Source of the DNA: Nematopogon swammerdamellus
Lineage: Eukaryota > Arthropoda > Insecta > Lepidoptera > Adelidae
Direction: 5' to 3'
Length of the DNA stretch: 64,000 bases
Assembly: GCA_946902875.1 (NCBI GenBank)
Contig: OX336342.1
Span: 14,253,523 to 14,317,522 of the forward strand
The notes beneath the pieces are model-generated. The model had not been told where the DNA came from. It saw only the letters and a program-made list of their open reading frames with translations, and made no database searches. Below are positions 1 to 11,400 of this stretch, one piece after another. The position numbers and the translations under genes are program-made. Each line of letters opens with the position of its first letter. Position 1 is the stretch's first letter.

Positions 1-553
1 GCCATTTTCACAATTGATAGCATGGAAACCTGAAAACTACAGGCATTGAGGCAAACTTTAACCAGGTGTAGTTAGAGCTTAATAAAATGTAATAAAAAGT
101 CAACAACACAATAATACGTAGTTAAGAAAAAGTCACAAGTCTTAGCTGCTGTATTAATATAAGTAGTTAGTAGAGTAGGTAAGTAATCGGTCGCAAGCTT
201 CACCGACTTTTTTCAGCAAATTAAGTGTCTGTTGCACGTTGTACCGTTTTAAACGCCAGAGCGATGAGTGATTTGCCTCAGTCTATCTTGCTCTGCTCTA
301 AAAAGAAGAAGAGAGACGCAGATATACGATTGCTGTCAATATAAGATAATATGCGTAAATCTTTTACGTAATGAAAAACGGAATTAAAATAAATTGACAT
401 TGTGATAAAAGTACATATTTTCTGGATATAAAAACAAAACTGAATAAAATAGGTAGGCGTGGTTGTCAAGATTTTTGTTTTTCGACTCAATTACGCTTGA
501 TGAATTTGTTTGCAAAACATTTTAATTGTACAAAATATTTGCTTAGACAAAGA
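1..553. other. AT-rich non-coding flank
   Basis: I see no gene, RNA or confident repeat here. The only open frames are short and have no recognisable domains. Confidence 0.5.
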
Positions 554-958
554 GCGAGTCGATCTCGCGCCCGAGGTACCACCACGTAATTGGCCGGTTT
601 GCACTTTAATCAAACCAAGTTTCGTTTGTATGTACTCGTATTATCGTTTTTATGATAGACCAAAAACAAAATACGTTGAAAAAAAAACACGTTACTTGTA
701 TGGGACTTATTTTTTAAGTTGTTTTAGGGTTCTAGGGCTACGTCGTCTGTCAGTCTGTCCGTCTTACCTTTAAATGGTTTATCTTTTGAACCGTTTTGAG
801 CAGTTTTGTTTTAGCTCTATCGTAAAAACGGTAATACATACAAGCGTCAAACTTGGTATGATTATAGTGCAAACAAACTAAAACTTCAAATAGTATCGGC
901 CAATTACTTGGTGATACTACGATACCCTCGGTGCGCAAGTCCGACTCGCACTTGGCCG
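554..958. repeat. Foldback copy of the CGGTGCGCGAGTC repeat family
   Basis: The left part (about 554-640) and the right part (about 840-958) are inverted versions of one sequence. The left has 'cgaggtaccaccacgtaatt' and the right has the matching 'ggccaattacttggtgatac' followed by 'ccctcggtgcgcaagtccga'. Both arms also carry the same 'caaaccaagttt' / 'aaacttggt' block. The right end carries the family terminus with a small hairpin (gagtc/gactc type) and a T run. Related copies lie at 20150, 30833, 36254, 36940, 38150, 44224 and 45776. I recognise the terminus as common in Lepidoptera but cannot name the family. Confidence 0.7.
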
Positions 959-963
959 TTTTT

Positions 964-1775
964 TTTTTTCAATCTTACGATTCAGCAACATAAGAGTACT
1001 TGGTTTCTTAGCTGAGTTGAAAAACTGCTTACGGTGCATTCGATCTGAGCATCTGTGGGTCGAGTAGGTACCATATTTTAGACGTTGCTAGTTTCCATTA
1101 TAATCGTACCTATCACGCTGTAACGCCCCCCTCCGCAGCGCCGCGCCACCGCCGCCGCCTCCCGGCCAAATAAGTTATTAGTCCGTAGGTACTTATGTAA
1201 GAAAGAACTACTTATTGTTCGGTCTGAAACTCCGTAACACCGCGCTCCCCTTTATACTTGTGTTTCCGGGAAGAGAACTGACATAGCCGAACATGGCCGA
1301 ACCTACGCTCCTAAATATTCCAAGTACACCAAGTCTTCTTCTGCAACTACCTACTTCTTTCGATATTTCCCTCTACTGATCATCATAATTATACAGGGTG
1401 TTTGATAACTATAGGTCATAAAGCAAACCAGGACCTCCTGAGCCTATTTGGAGCAAAAAAGTTAGATGACATTTTGTTCTACGGTGAACTTTTTTTTTAA
1501 ACAATCTCAAAATCGAACCTCTGTACTGTGTCTTCGTTTACGATGGTCCCTCCGCGTTTCGCATAGCAATAGCACAACAGGCGCAATTTAATCGTTCGTA
1601 AGTATTCGATCTATTTCAGTCGAGCCACATTTGTAATCGAGCGACTGCCTGCTTCAACAACCTCCACCTCACCGCTTGCAATGCGTCTAGCTCCACTCCT
1701 ATTTACCCTCCACACAACCCTACATATTATATCTTTAGAGAATACCATCGCACACCTTAAACTTGAAAGTTCATT
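964..1775. other. Non-coding, one probable repeat end
   Basis: No gene seen. At about 1392-1530 the sequence starting 'tacagggtgtttgataacta' resembles the common 'TACAGGGTGT' termini of insect transposons, but the second end was not found. Confidence 0.4.
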
Positions 1776-2080
1776 GTGAGTACTGTATGAGGCCGGTACT
1801 TAAAAAGAATAGCCCCACTGCATCTCTCCCCATGCATGCCGTAAAAAGCGGCTAAGGGATAAGGACAAGATGCCGTGCTGAAGGACGACAGGGTCGCCAC
1901 CTCTCACCTTGGCACGGTACTTCTACCGATACCGATAAAAAAAAACTTTGCGGAGCGTAGTGGTCGGTATTAATTGTGCTGTAATTTGCCAGAGTTCTTG
2001 CAGGGCAGCACCGATTACTCTGCTTACCCCGATTGTCGGAATTCAGCGTGTGTGATACCTATTTATGTATGTATTAATTA
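1776..2080 (+). repeat. SINE-C copy 1
   Basis: The copy runs from 'gtgagtactgtatgaggccg' through 'taaaaagaatagccccactg' and 'aagggataaggacaagatgc' to 'ttcagcgtgtgtgatac' and a TATG-like tail. It is collinear with the well-bounded copy at 32619-32957, which has a 12-bp target duplication. It lacks about 50 nt in the middle (the 'catgcagcaggtgg' block). Non-autonomous retroelement; no coding potential. Confidence 0.8.
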
Positions 2081-2267
2081 CAGTATACAGTAGCACAGAT
2101 TATTGGAATAGTTACTTCGGAGAGTAGTAATTACCGAACTGGAACCACCGATAAACCAAAACAATATATTTGTTAAATAAATACTCATGTAATATGGGAC
2201 GGTTCCTCTTGTATTCACTTAGTCAACGTACGATTATTCCGCTCATACGTGGGTCAGTTAGCATTAC

Positions 2268-2435
2268 GTCACCACTACATCACCCACAGCGCCCGTGATG
2301 TCAGCCCATAGCACCTTAGTGAACTAGGTGGCGTGTCAAAGTTTCCGTTTGGTCGTAGCGGCTGCAATGAACTGTACTGAAAATACGAACTATTTACATA
2401 GCAGCTTCGACCGACCGTATGTGTCTCATTCAAAA
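2268..2435 (-). repeat. SINE-A fragment
   Basis: The reverse complement matches the SINE-A tail: 'aactatttacatag' and 'cccgtgatgtcagcccata' correspond to 'ctatgtaaatagtt' and 'tatgggctgacatcacggg' in the complete copies. The head is missing. Confidence 0.75.
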
Positions 2436-3055
2436 GGGCGCAGAAAAAGTTCCATACCGTATACGGCTTTAATAGCTTACTGCTTCACGTCGCCAATCGC
2501 TGCTTGCGAAAATGTACCTAAACGATCGAGTGTAAAGTGCATTATTGCTTTGCAGCTGCGCGCAGTTGCGTGGGCGAGCGTGCAGGTATGTTTCGCGCGG
2601 CTGACGAATTTTTACTGAATTAGGCCGCCCCGCCGGCGGTCCATCGGGCGGTAGGTAGTTACGCGCGCAAGTACTTAGAGTGCATGAGGCCTGACAAAGG
2701 TTTGTATCTGCTTCGCGTGTTTTATTTCCATACTTCTGTCTTTCTTTACTGTTATCATATCATAATAGTATAGGCGTATAAACAAATATGGTCCGCTTTA
2801 GTAACATGCGTAGTACGTCGGTAGTAATACTGGTAATACGGTGTAGATCATATATCGGTAGCCATATATAGTGCTATGGTTGACCGCTGACTCTGACTGG
2901 AACGATGTGTTTTTTTGATGGTGTGAATTGTGGAATTAAGTTACATATTATATATGTAGGTAGTTTTTGGTATTTCTAACGTAAAATAATGTGAAATGTA
3001 ATAATAGATGCAAGGTGAATGATATCTTTATGTTATGATGTTTATGAAGTGCATA
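2436..3055. other. Non-coding
   Basis: Nothing recognisable apart from short AT-rich tracts leading into the GC-rich island. Confidence 0.4.
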
Positions 3056-4085
3056 CTCACATGTGATTCAGCGCAGGAGATGCGCGGGCGGCGCAGCACT
3101 GCGTTGGCGAAGTGACTCGAGGAAGGCCGCCACTATGCCCCCACCTTCCGCGCCGCCCACGTTGCACGTCGCGACAGCGCCGCCGCCGCCGCCGTCCCGC
3201 TGCGTCTTGCCGAATATTTATTCACGACCGGCCGCACCGCGCGCCCCGCCATCGATTTTTCGCCCGCGGCGGAAAATTCTTCAACGGTGCATTTCCTGCC
3301 GCTCTCGGAAAAAAGTGCAGGAGGCGCAGGGCGGGCGGAGACGGCGGCCGTGGGGGCGCCGGGGGCGGGGTGGGGCGGCGAGGGCAGCGAGGGCCGGGAG
3401 GGGTGGCGGTGCAGCGGGCGGGAGGGGCGCGGGGGGTAGGGGAGTGCAGCGCGCGCCGCCGCCGCCGCCGCGGCAGACAGTAGGACGGCAGCGCCACTGC
3501 GGGCCGGTCTTCAGCGCCGCGCGCACGCACAGACCATTCGGCTCGCGCGACTCGTCCGCCGCGCCCTCCGCGCAGCCGCGCCGACCGCGCCGCGCGTGAC
3601 ATGTAGTACGTCGCGACGCACCGGCTGCCGCTCGTCCACGCGCGATGATCCGCCGCGCCGGACGCCGCCACCCCCGCCCGCGCTTCCTCCGCGACCCCCG
3701 TCGCCGACGGTGATTTGTTTTCCGACTTTCCGAAAACTTCGGGGCCGCAATCTCGCGTAAGTCGTAGTGTTGCATTTGTCATTTGGTCGGTGGACACGTC
3801 GCCGCCGCAGCGGGCTCGCGGCGACGACGTCCACGTCGGCGCACGATCGCTGAATGGACTCCGGAGTGCGCCGATCGGTATCAAGGTTAGAACCGAATTT
3901 CAATTTAAAAGTGTATCCACGGAACGTAACGTAATCCGCCGTCCGGTCCGCGTCGCCGTCGCAGTGTCGCCCTCTGCCTCCGCTGCGCGCGGCCCCCGCG
4001 CCGCCCGACGGCAGCGGTGATGACGGCGCGGCGCTGCAGAGCTTCCGGCAGCTCCCTCTGCACATTTGCATTTACGTGCAGTCAT
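3056..4085. promoter_or_regulatory. Large GC/CpG-rich island, candidate promoter and 5' exon
   Basis: About 1 kb of very GC- and CpG-rich DNA with (CCG)n-like tracts sits in otherwise AT-rich surroundings. Long open frames exist on both strands (178, 186 and 220 codons), but they are arginine/alanine/proline-rich and mutually overlapping, as expected from GC-rich DNA, so I do not call them genes. A near-consensus donor (cgc|gtaagt) starts at 3757 on the + strand. A good donor (cacat|gtgagt) reads off the - strand at 3060. This would fit a bidirectional promoter with non-coding first exons. Inference only; no TATA box is evident. Confidence 0.5.
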
Positions 4086-4780
4086 CTACTTGCGAAAATG
4101 CTGTAACTCGAATTTGCAGCTAAGTTTGTGCCAATGATTTGCTATTGTAATGACACGATTTTTGTGTGTTTATTCTCGAGGAATCACGCAATTATATAAT
4201 GCATCACATGCACTGTACATATTATAATGTGTATGTATAGGTAGGTACATAGGTATATTTGGTTATATCTACGATGGTATCATTTTGATCTAAACATTGA
4301 CACCTTTTTCTCCGTTATTGTTCAACCATTTTACAGAAACAATTATTATTTCAAAAACTTATTTTTACAGATTTTTCTTCCAGCCATCCTTTGGATGTTT
4401 ATGAGTCATAGTAAAATATAATCAGGAAACACATTTTAGAGTAAGAATTTCTAGAAAATATGCCCATACATATATATATATAAATATACATCTTTCAAAA
4501 TTGTAGAAACATTACCGGTTTAGGTTAGGTTCAGTTTGGTCTTAAGTTACTTTAACTATATAAATAATGTAATCTGTAAAAAATAAAAAATTAATACTAC
4601 AACTGATTTGTAAACTTACTTAGGCAGTAAATGTAAAGAGTGGGCATTATGAAAGTTAGTAAAAATATGTGCGTATATAAGATAATCGTTTATTACGTAA
4701 CTTTTTTTTACAGTGTTGTAATACATTTCAATCAATTATACATTTTTCTGATATACATTACAAATAAAAGATTCCAAATA
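4086..4780. other. AT-rich non-coding
   Basis: Short (AT)n runs, no open frame of note and no repeat boundary identified. Confidence 0.4.
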
Positions 4781-4784
4781 CAAT

Positions 4785-5012
4785 ATATAAATTAATAGAA
4801 TAGAACAGAATAGGTACAAATACTTTATTCCACACAAAGACACAGAAGAAGACAGCAGATAACATAGAGAAGAGCAATAGAAATTTACAATACTTCACAC
4901 AGAACAAGTGAAAAGTAGCGTGCAAAGGCGGACTTATCACTCTAAGTGATTTCTTCCAGTCAACCTTTGGGTGATGAGAATAAGTGAGGAAGAAATATGG
5001 CAAGGGTAGTGC
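4785..5012 (-). repeat. LINE 3'-end fragment
   Basis: Read on the - strand this contains 'ggttgactggaagaaatcac', then 'gataagtccgcctttgc' and ends with AATAAAGTATT. That is the order in the 3' untranslated region of the LINE at 16476-17333. Related tails lie at 34669-34790 (-) and 51025-51155 (+). Coding sequence is absent, consistent with 5' truncation during target-primed reverse transcription. Confidence 0.7.
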
Positions 5013-5960
5013 AGACATTTGGACAGGAAAGTAATATATATATAATACATACTTATACAAATATATATATACAAAAATATATATAAACAAATAAATACAT
5101 GTTTATATAAATATACATACATACATACATAAATGTACATAGATACAGTATATTATAATTAAATTGTTAACAAGAGTTTTCTTCGCGATAACATTATAGA
5201 TACTGGTGTATACGTGCCGTTTTTTTTTCTAATAGAATCAAATTTCCCGCCAAAATTTCAGTGGAAACGCGATGCGAATCGAATTAGTAGTTATCGAGTT
5301 ATAAGCGAACAATCGTACAGAGACGTAAAGATCTCTCCTCAATTAAAACCCTAACAGTGAGCAATCGTTGAAATCTTTAATTCCCAAATTCTTTGTTCCT
5401 GAGCGAATCGTTCGGCAAACCGGAAATATCACTAGGTAACAAAATGTGTAAACTATATAAGTAGATATGCTAGAACATAAAGCAATGCTTTCATTAAAGT
5501 ATAATATATATGAAATACCATTTTACGAGAGCGTTCTAGCATTCCATTTGAAAGGAAAGGTTTGTTTTGTGAAAATTTATATCAAATGCTAAATAATACT
5601 TCCGAAAAGTCTTAAGTCTTCTAAGAAGACAAAGGAAATGTATTTACAATTGAAATTTATCAAACAAAATGTGTGCTTTATCTAGGGAAGGATTTAGTAT
5701 ATAATAATATATTATATACTATATTTATATACTATATTTAGTTCAAATATACGTTCAAGTTTACTATTCTTACATTAGTTATCAATTTGTATGATAATAA
5801 AATATAGATTTTTTTTTATTGAAAGCTTAACAAATCATTTATCGTAGTATGCTTGACAACCGGATTAAAGAACTGGCATGCACCTAGTTAATGCATGCAC
5901 ATCTTTATGCGACTCCATGCTTATTTTAAATGCTTATTTGAAATAATTTTTTTTAATTTT
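5013..5960. other. AT-rich non-coding
   Basis: Contains (ATAC)n-like microsatellite around 5040-5135 and long AT tracts around 5690-5760. No gene seen. Confidence 0.4.
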
Positions 5961-5964
5961 TTTT

Positions 5965-6285
5965 ATGGAAACTGTCACGGTTGGCTACTTCACCTACAGC
6001 ATCCGTGATGTCAGCCCGGGTGAACTAGGTCCCATGTGAGTGCTTCCATTTGGTCATGCTGGCTACACTGAACACACGAACTATTTACATAGCCGTTGCG
6101 ATCCATCTTTCATCCAGTGGGTTGGTACCAACCTCTAGGTTGGTAAGGTGCCTTGCCTAGTAAGGCAAAAAGGGAAGGGACCTACAGTTTTTCGTGGATC
6201 CGAACCACGGTTATCCTAAAACGGTCGAACGGTCACCCGTCCAAGTTCTGACCGCGCGCAGGTGTGCATACGAAACGACAGTCAC
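5965..6285 (-). repeat. SINE-A copy with 5S rRNA-derived head
   Basis: On the - strand the element begins with a 5S rRNA-like segment (6230-6270; 'cagaacttggacgggtgacc'). The 'ccgtggttcggatccacg' block and shared core 'gtaggtcccttccctttttg' follow. The tail reads 'tatgtaaatagtt', 'ctgacatcacggatgctgta' and 'cagtttccataaaaaaaatt'. It is one of the fullest copies in the window. Non-autonomous; depends on LINE machinery by analogy with known SINEs. Confidence 0.85.
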
Positions 6286-6362
6286 ATACGACCGAATGCC
6301 CATGGGCGTCGTTAGACATCTTATGGATGGCTCGGCGCCACATGTCGCTCTTTGAATAAAAA
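6286..6362 (+). repeat. LINE 3'-region fragment
   Basis: The segment 'cgaatgcccatgggcgtcgt' to 'ggcgccacatgtcgctcttt' recurs in reverse orientation at about 34794-34875, and its first part recurs at 6588-6610 at the end of the LINE coding remnant. It probably belongs to the 3' region of that LINE lineage. Confidence 0.6.
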
Positions 6363-6424
6363 AAAGTTAGAATCTAATTAACAACAGGTTGGGAATGCAT
6401 CCATAAACTGTCGATATTCCCCCC

Positions 6425-6640
6425 ACTTAGGACAAATCGATCCTGTAAATCCTTTATTTACAGGGTTGCCAACAGGTGGAATGCGCTCCCACCTGCATAC
6501 TTTCCTCTAATGCCTGGGGTCCTTCAAAAATAATGTGAAGGTGCACCTAGCCGGTCGACATGGTATTCGCAGCCCCCGTAAATATTCGAATGCCCGTGGG
6601 CGCCGTCGGACTACACCTATTATATATTATGACTACTAAA
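6425..6640 (+). pseudogene. C-terminal remnant of a non-LTR reverse transcriptase ORF
   Basis: Translation gives 'NRWNALPPAYFP', the R/D-W-N-x-L-P motif found near the C-terminus of many LINE ORF2 proteins. After a one-base frame change it continues 'SFKNNVKVHLAGR' to a stop at about 6637-6639. The catalytic domain is absent and the frame is broken, so this is a dead 5'-truncated copy. The gypsy element has inserted a few bases past its stop codon. Confidence 0.75.
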
Positions 6641-6649
6641 GATGCATAG

Positions 6650-7729
6650 TGTTACCTTCATGGTTTAAAATAGAATAAAAGATTCCCAGAATGTAAACTA
6701 TTTTATTTAACCAAAGGTAATTAATTTTATTTTAATTAAAGCAAGAAAGGTCGAGGTTCGGTGGTAGCTCCGAGCGGTCTTATAAAATACCTAAATACCT
6801 AAGAAGCTTCCATTAACTAGACGAACCAGAATACTCCTAACTAATCAGGCATTATAACCAGGTAACAAGAATAACAAGAGAGACAAGAGAACTAGTTACA
6901 GATCTTCATAAAATATAACCAGGTATTTTTACCTTGGTTTTGATAACCAGGTAAAACAAGTAAAAGATAACCAGGTAACCGGTAACGGATAACCGAATCA
7001 GGGTCGCACCCTAAGCTCACACCACGACGACAGCACGTAACGACGCGTAATGTCCTAGCATGTAAAAATAGAACTGATATCACTCAGCTGTGAGCCTCAA
7101 GACAGTCTTGGTCGAGGCTCCGCACTCGTGGAACGCGACATCACCAGATCCTACAGACGCCTCCCCGGAACGGCTCGAGTGACACGGGTTTACGCTGTGC
7201 ACTGGTGTCTAGGTGAAGGCAGACTTCACAGGAATCGGCACACAGCCTCCTGACCGCGAACTGTCGATCAAACACAGGTTTGATGTAACACAAGTTTTAT
7301 CATAAAACCTACGGCGTTTCAATGCACAACACAGCCACTGTTGACAAATATGTGCAGGCTTTGTAATGAATAAGAATCTTTGCCTTCTAATCCACGCCTA
7401 AGGCCATGGATTACAAATTGTATCTACATATATTTTTACAAAGAGAAAATGTTTATCCAAAATAAACCCCACTCACCATTGCTAGTTCGCCTCAGTACAC
7501 GGTTGAGATGCCGCTTGAACTTATATCGCTAGATTATCCATCCTAGATGCAATTATATTTACAATTTCTCTACGGAAGCTTTTTATAGTCCGTCTTAGTT
7601 TTTCAAGTCAGTGACATCCGTCGTCCGCTTTGCGCATGTCAAATTTGACAATCTCCAGACACAATCTTATTTTAAATAATTTACAGCAGTATACGAAAGT
7701 CATTGTACGGCGGATTTTCCCCCGTAACA
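6650..7729 (-). repeat. 3' LTR of the gypsy element
   Basis: Identical by eye to 13620-14699. In element orientation it holds a TATAAAAA box about 140 nt from its start and an AATAAA signal near its far end (about 6704-6711), suiting transcription initiation and polyadenylation. It contains five short 'aaccaggta' repeats at 6857-6990. A 63-codon frame inside each LTR looks incidental. Confidence 0.95.
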
Positions 7730-7743
7730 ATACCCCTCCGCTT
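7730..7743 (-). other. Polypurine tract of the gypsy element
   Basis: The - strand reads AAGCGGAGGGGTAT directly before the 3' LTR, the expected primer for plus-strand DNA synthesis. Confidence 0.8.
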
Positions 7744-8477
7744 GGGTTTGAATTTAAACCCCGTTAAAATTCAATCCTGTGACGTGCGAAGACTCACCCA
7801 CGTCAGCAACTTCAGAAGCTTGGTGTTTGTGTGGTGCTCCATTCATACTCTCATCTATACTTCCTCATTCGTTCTTCTCTTTCACACTTCTCATCCATTC
7901 TGCCGTCGCAGTCGCTTATGTACTGACGAGGCCTACAACACGGTGCGGTTGGCCATCATTATGACCAGAACGCTCCCACCCCACTTGTACTAGGCACCTA
8001 ATACTGCTCATTATCCCCGACATTAGGAAATTTTGCCTGACCGCGTTCTCCCATTTCCATACTCCAGCATCGTACGGAACCAAGAGTGCACCTATGCAAC
8101 ACGATCAGACCTTTGCATATCTAGGATGCAAGCAATGTTTAAAACATTACTAACAATGCAAAGTTTTAGCTGAAGGCTTATTTAACGAGTTGCTACCGCT
8201 CGAATTCCTAATGCGTGGTGAATAGCTGTGTATTAAATGTCCTAGGGTTTCATGTTCCTGAATGTTAGCTATTTAGTATGATTTTTTTCAGTATATGACT
8301 TGGATGGAAGTATTTCTAGTTTTAATTTAGGTTTCTTGCAAGACCAGATTAAGTTTTCTGAATTGCACAGGTAGATGAGTGATAAGAATAAAAATAAACT
8401 TCTGACTACACCGATAGTATTATTAAAAAAATATGTATAATAGTGTTAGTATAATAACAGTATATATAATAACATGC
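7744..8477 (-). other. Untranslated 3' region of the gypsy element
   Basis: This lies between the pol stop codon and the PPT, where an env gene would sit in envelope-bearing gypsy elements. No open frame with a signal peptide, furin-type site or membrane segment is visible. The two overlapping + strand frames at 7703-7993 are antisense and featureless. Confidence 0.75.
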
Positions 8478-11400
8478 CTACGTACTAGCATGTACTGCAG
8501 TTGCAGTTGTGTCAGGTTTCAGGTCTTTAATATGCCAACGACCTGCGAACCGTTTACCTTTCAAATCTGAAAGTCCATAAATTAAAGGAGAAAATTTCCC
8601 AATTATTTTACATTTCTCGTATTTTGCAGCAAGCTTTGCTGCAAAGTGAGCCGTAGCATCGCTTTGTTTGAAAGTTCTCTTCCAACATATGTCACCAATA
8701 TCAAATTCGAACTCAGCATGTCTGAGATCATACCTATTTTTGCTCTTTTCGTGTGCGAAGTAAAGTTTCTTCTGCACTTTGTCGAAAATGTGTGCTAAGT
8801 TACCTATGTTTTCGCTATACAAGTCTCTAGGAGCAAAAGTTTCTTGTACATCTCCATCTTTAGATTTGGAGTAGAGTGAACCATCTAGAACAAGTTCTCT
8901 TCCGAATACTAAGAAAGCAGGTGTGAAACCTGTGGCTTCATTTACTGAATTGTTGATAGCGAAATTTATCTTGTTCAGGTTTTTGTCCCAATGTCTATGG
9001 TCTGAACCAACGAAAGAAGATATCGCTGTCTCAATCGTTTGATTATAACGCTCTACAGTATTTACTTGCGGCGAATAGTTGGCCGTAAAGTGGATTTGTG
9101 GAACTTTATAATTCTCCAGAAAAGTTTTCATTGCGCGACTAGTGAATTGTGTACCGTTATCCATTATTATGGTTCGCGGAACACCATGTACTAGGAATAC
9201 ATTGTTTTCCAAGTGTTTTATTATAGACGGCGCTATAGCTTTACGCAGAGGAAATATAAAACAATATTTAGTAAAACAGCATGTTACTACTAAAATGTAA
9301 CAATGTCCGTTTACAGATCTGGGAAGCGGACCTACAAGATCTATGGATAATGACTGAAAAGGTCTATCACATATTTTAGGATTTCCCATCAGTCCTAAAG
9401 GCGCTCTTCTTGAGTGTTTATAAGCTTGACAAGTTTCGCAATCCTTAACCAATTTAATGACGTCTAAGTACATTTTTGGCCAGTAGTATAACAATGAGAT
9501 TCTTTTATACGTTTTGAAAATTCCAAAGTGACCAGCAGTTGGTTCACAGTGATACTCCTCTAGGATCGAGTTTCTCTGTGCTTTCCTTAGAACTAGTTTC
9601 CAGTCAAACTCGTTGTTGTGGTCGTATTTAGACCTACTATATCTATACAGTTTACCATCTTCCACTTTGAAATTAGAGAATGATTGAGGATCATTCTGAC
9701 ATTGAGTATAAATTTTATCATACCAATCATCTGGTTCCGAGTCTCTGTTATTTTGTATAGAAGATACTGGCACAGCTCGAGATAATGCGTCTGGTACGAC
9801 GTTAAGAGCACCCTTTCTATGAATTATTTCGATGTCAAACGGCGCAAGTCTTACACTCCATCTGGCTAGTCTGCCAGTTGGGTTGTCTAGATTGAGAAAC
9901 CACCTCAAGCTTGAATGGTCGGTATAGACTTTTGTAGTTTGGCCGTTCTCTATGTAACATCGCCAGTGTTCCAATGCTGCTAGCACGCCAAGTGCTTCCC
10001 TTTCAGTTGCTGAGTAGTTGCGCTCATGCTTGTTTAATGATCTGCTCATAAAAGCAACCGGCTTTTCAACCCCGTCGATATTTTGGCAGAGCATCGCACC
10101 TATTCCATACCCACTGGCGTCAGTGTGTACTTCGAAAGGTTTCGTATAATCCGGACACGACATTACAGGTGTGTTAGCTAGAGTCAAGATGAGTTCACCA
10201 AAAGCTTTGTCAGCTTCATCTGACCATTGGAATGGAGGTGTTCCTTTCGCCGTAGAGGTTAGTTTATTAAGAGGTGCTGCGATTGTCGAGAAATTAGGGA
10301 TAAACCTTCGGTGATATCCGATAACCCCAAGAAAACGTTTAAGTTCTTTTCTGTTCTTTGGTGAAGGGTATTCTAGAAGTACCTTCACCTTTTCTGGGTC
10401 TGGTCTAAGACCATGCTCATCAACAACATGTCCCAAATATTTGAGTTCTCTCCTGAAAAATTGTGATTTTCCTCTATTGATGGTTAGGTTTGCTTTCTCT
10501 AAGCGTTCCTTTACCTTAAGCAGAAGTTCAAGATGTTCGGAAAAGCTCTTCGAAATGATGATAATGTCGTCCAGGTAACAAAATACTTTATCATCGAACT
10601 CCGGTCCGAATATGGAGTCCATAAGACGCTGTTGTCGAGCAGGGGCATTAGTTAGTCCAAACGGAAGAACTTTAAAATGATACAACCCTCTATTAGGTAC
10701 ATAGAAGGCTGTTTTCTCTCTGGCTTCCTTTACTAGAGGAATCTGCCAGAAAGCTGAACTGAGATCTATGCTGGAGAGAAATTTAGCTTCCCTCAAGCTA
10801 TCCAAAATAGAAGAGATGTAAGGTAAGTTGTATGAATCGCGTTTCGTTACCGCGTTCAGCTGTCTGCTATCCAAACAGAACCTCCAAGATTCGTCTTTCT
10901 TTTGTCTTAAGAGAACCGGAGAGCACCAGGGACTCTCACTCGGTTCAACAACATCAAGTTGTAGCATTCTGTCGAGTTCCTTAAACAAAGCTTTGAGCTT
11001 AACTGGGCTTAGCCTATTATTCCTACGCCTGATAGGGTTGCCCACTGTCTCAATATTATGTTCACACAGTGTGGTGCGACCTAGTCCAGCCTTTTCCGCT
11101 GATATATTTTCGAATTGCTCGATTACCTTGTCTGCGAGAAGCTTTTGTTCATTAGTGAGGTCATCGAAGTTCGCTAGATGCTCCTTTGACTTGCAGAATT
11201 CAATAGATGAGACATCGCGAAAGTTGTCTTCACACAAACATACTACGTTTTGCAAGACCTCGGGCGCTAATTTAAAGGAATTCCAGAAATCAAGTCCAAA
11301 GATTACCTTGTCCTTGATGCCAGGAATAATATGAAATCTGACAGTTCGACAGAGATCATTAAATTCTAAATCTAAGTAGATACAGCCTATGCTGTCTAGT

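Noticed and set aside
3063..4085. Long open frames of 164-220 codons on both strands
   Set aside because: They overlap each other on both strands and are Arg/Ala/Pro-rich low complexity, as GC-rich DNA produces by chance.
6892..7083. 63-codon LTR-encoded protein (also 13862-14053)
   Set aside because: Present in both LTRs only because the LTRs are duplicates; no domain or start support.
7703..7993. env or accessory gene of the gypsy element
   Set aside because: The frames are on the antisense strand relative to the element, start in the LTR and lack envelope features.
10828..11334. 168-codon + strand frame
   Set aside because: Antisense shadow of the intact pol frame.
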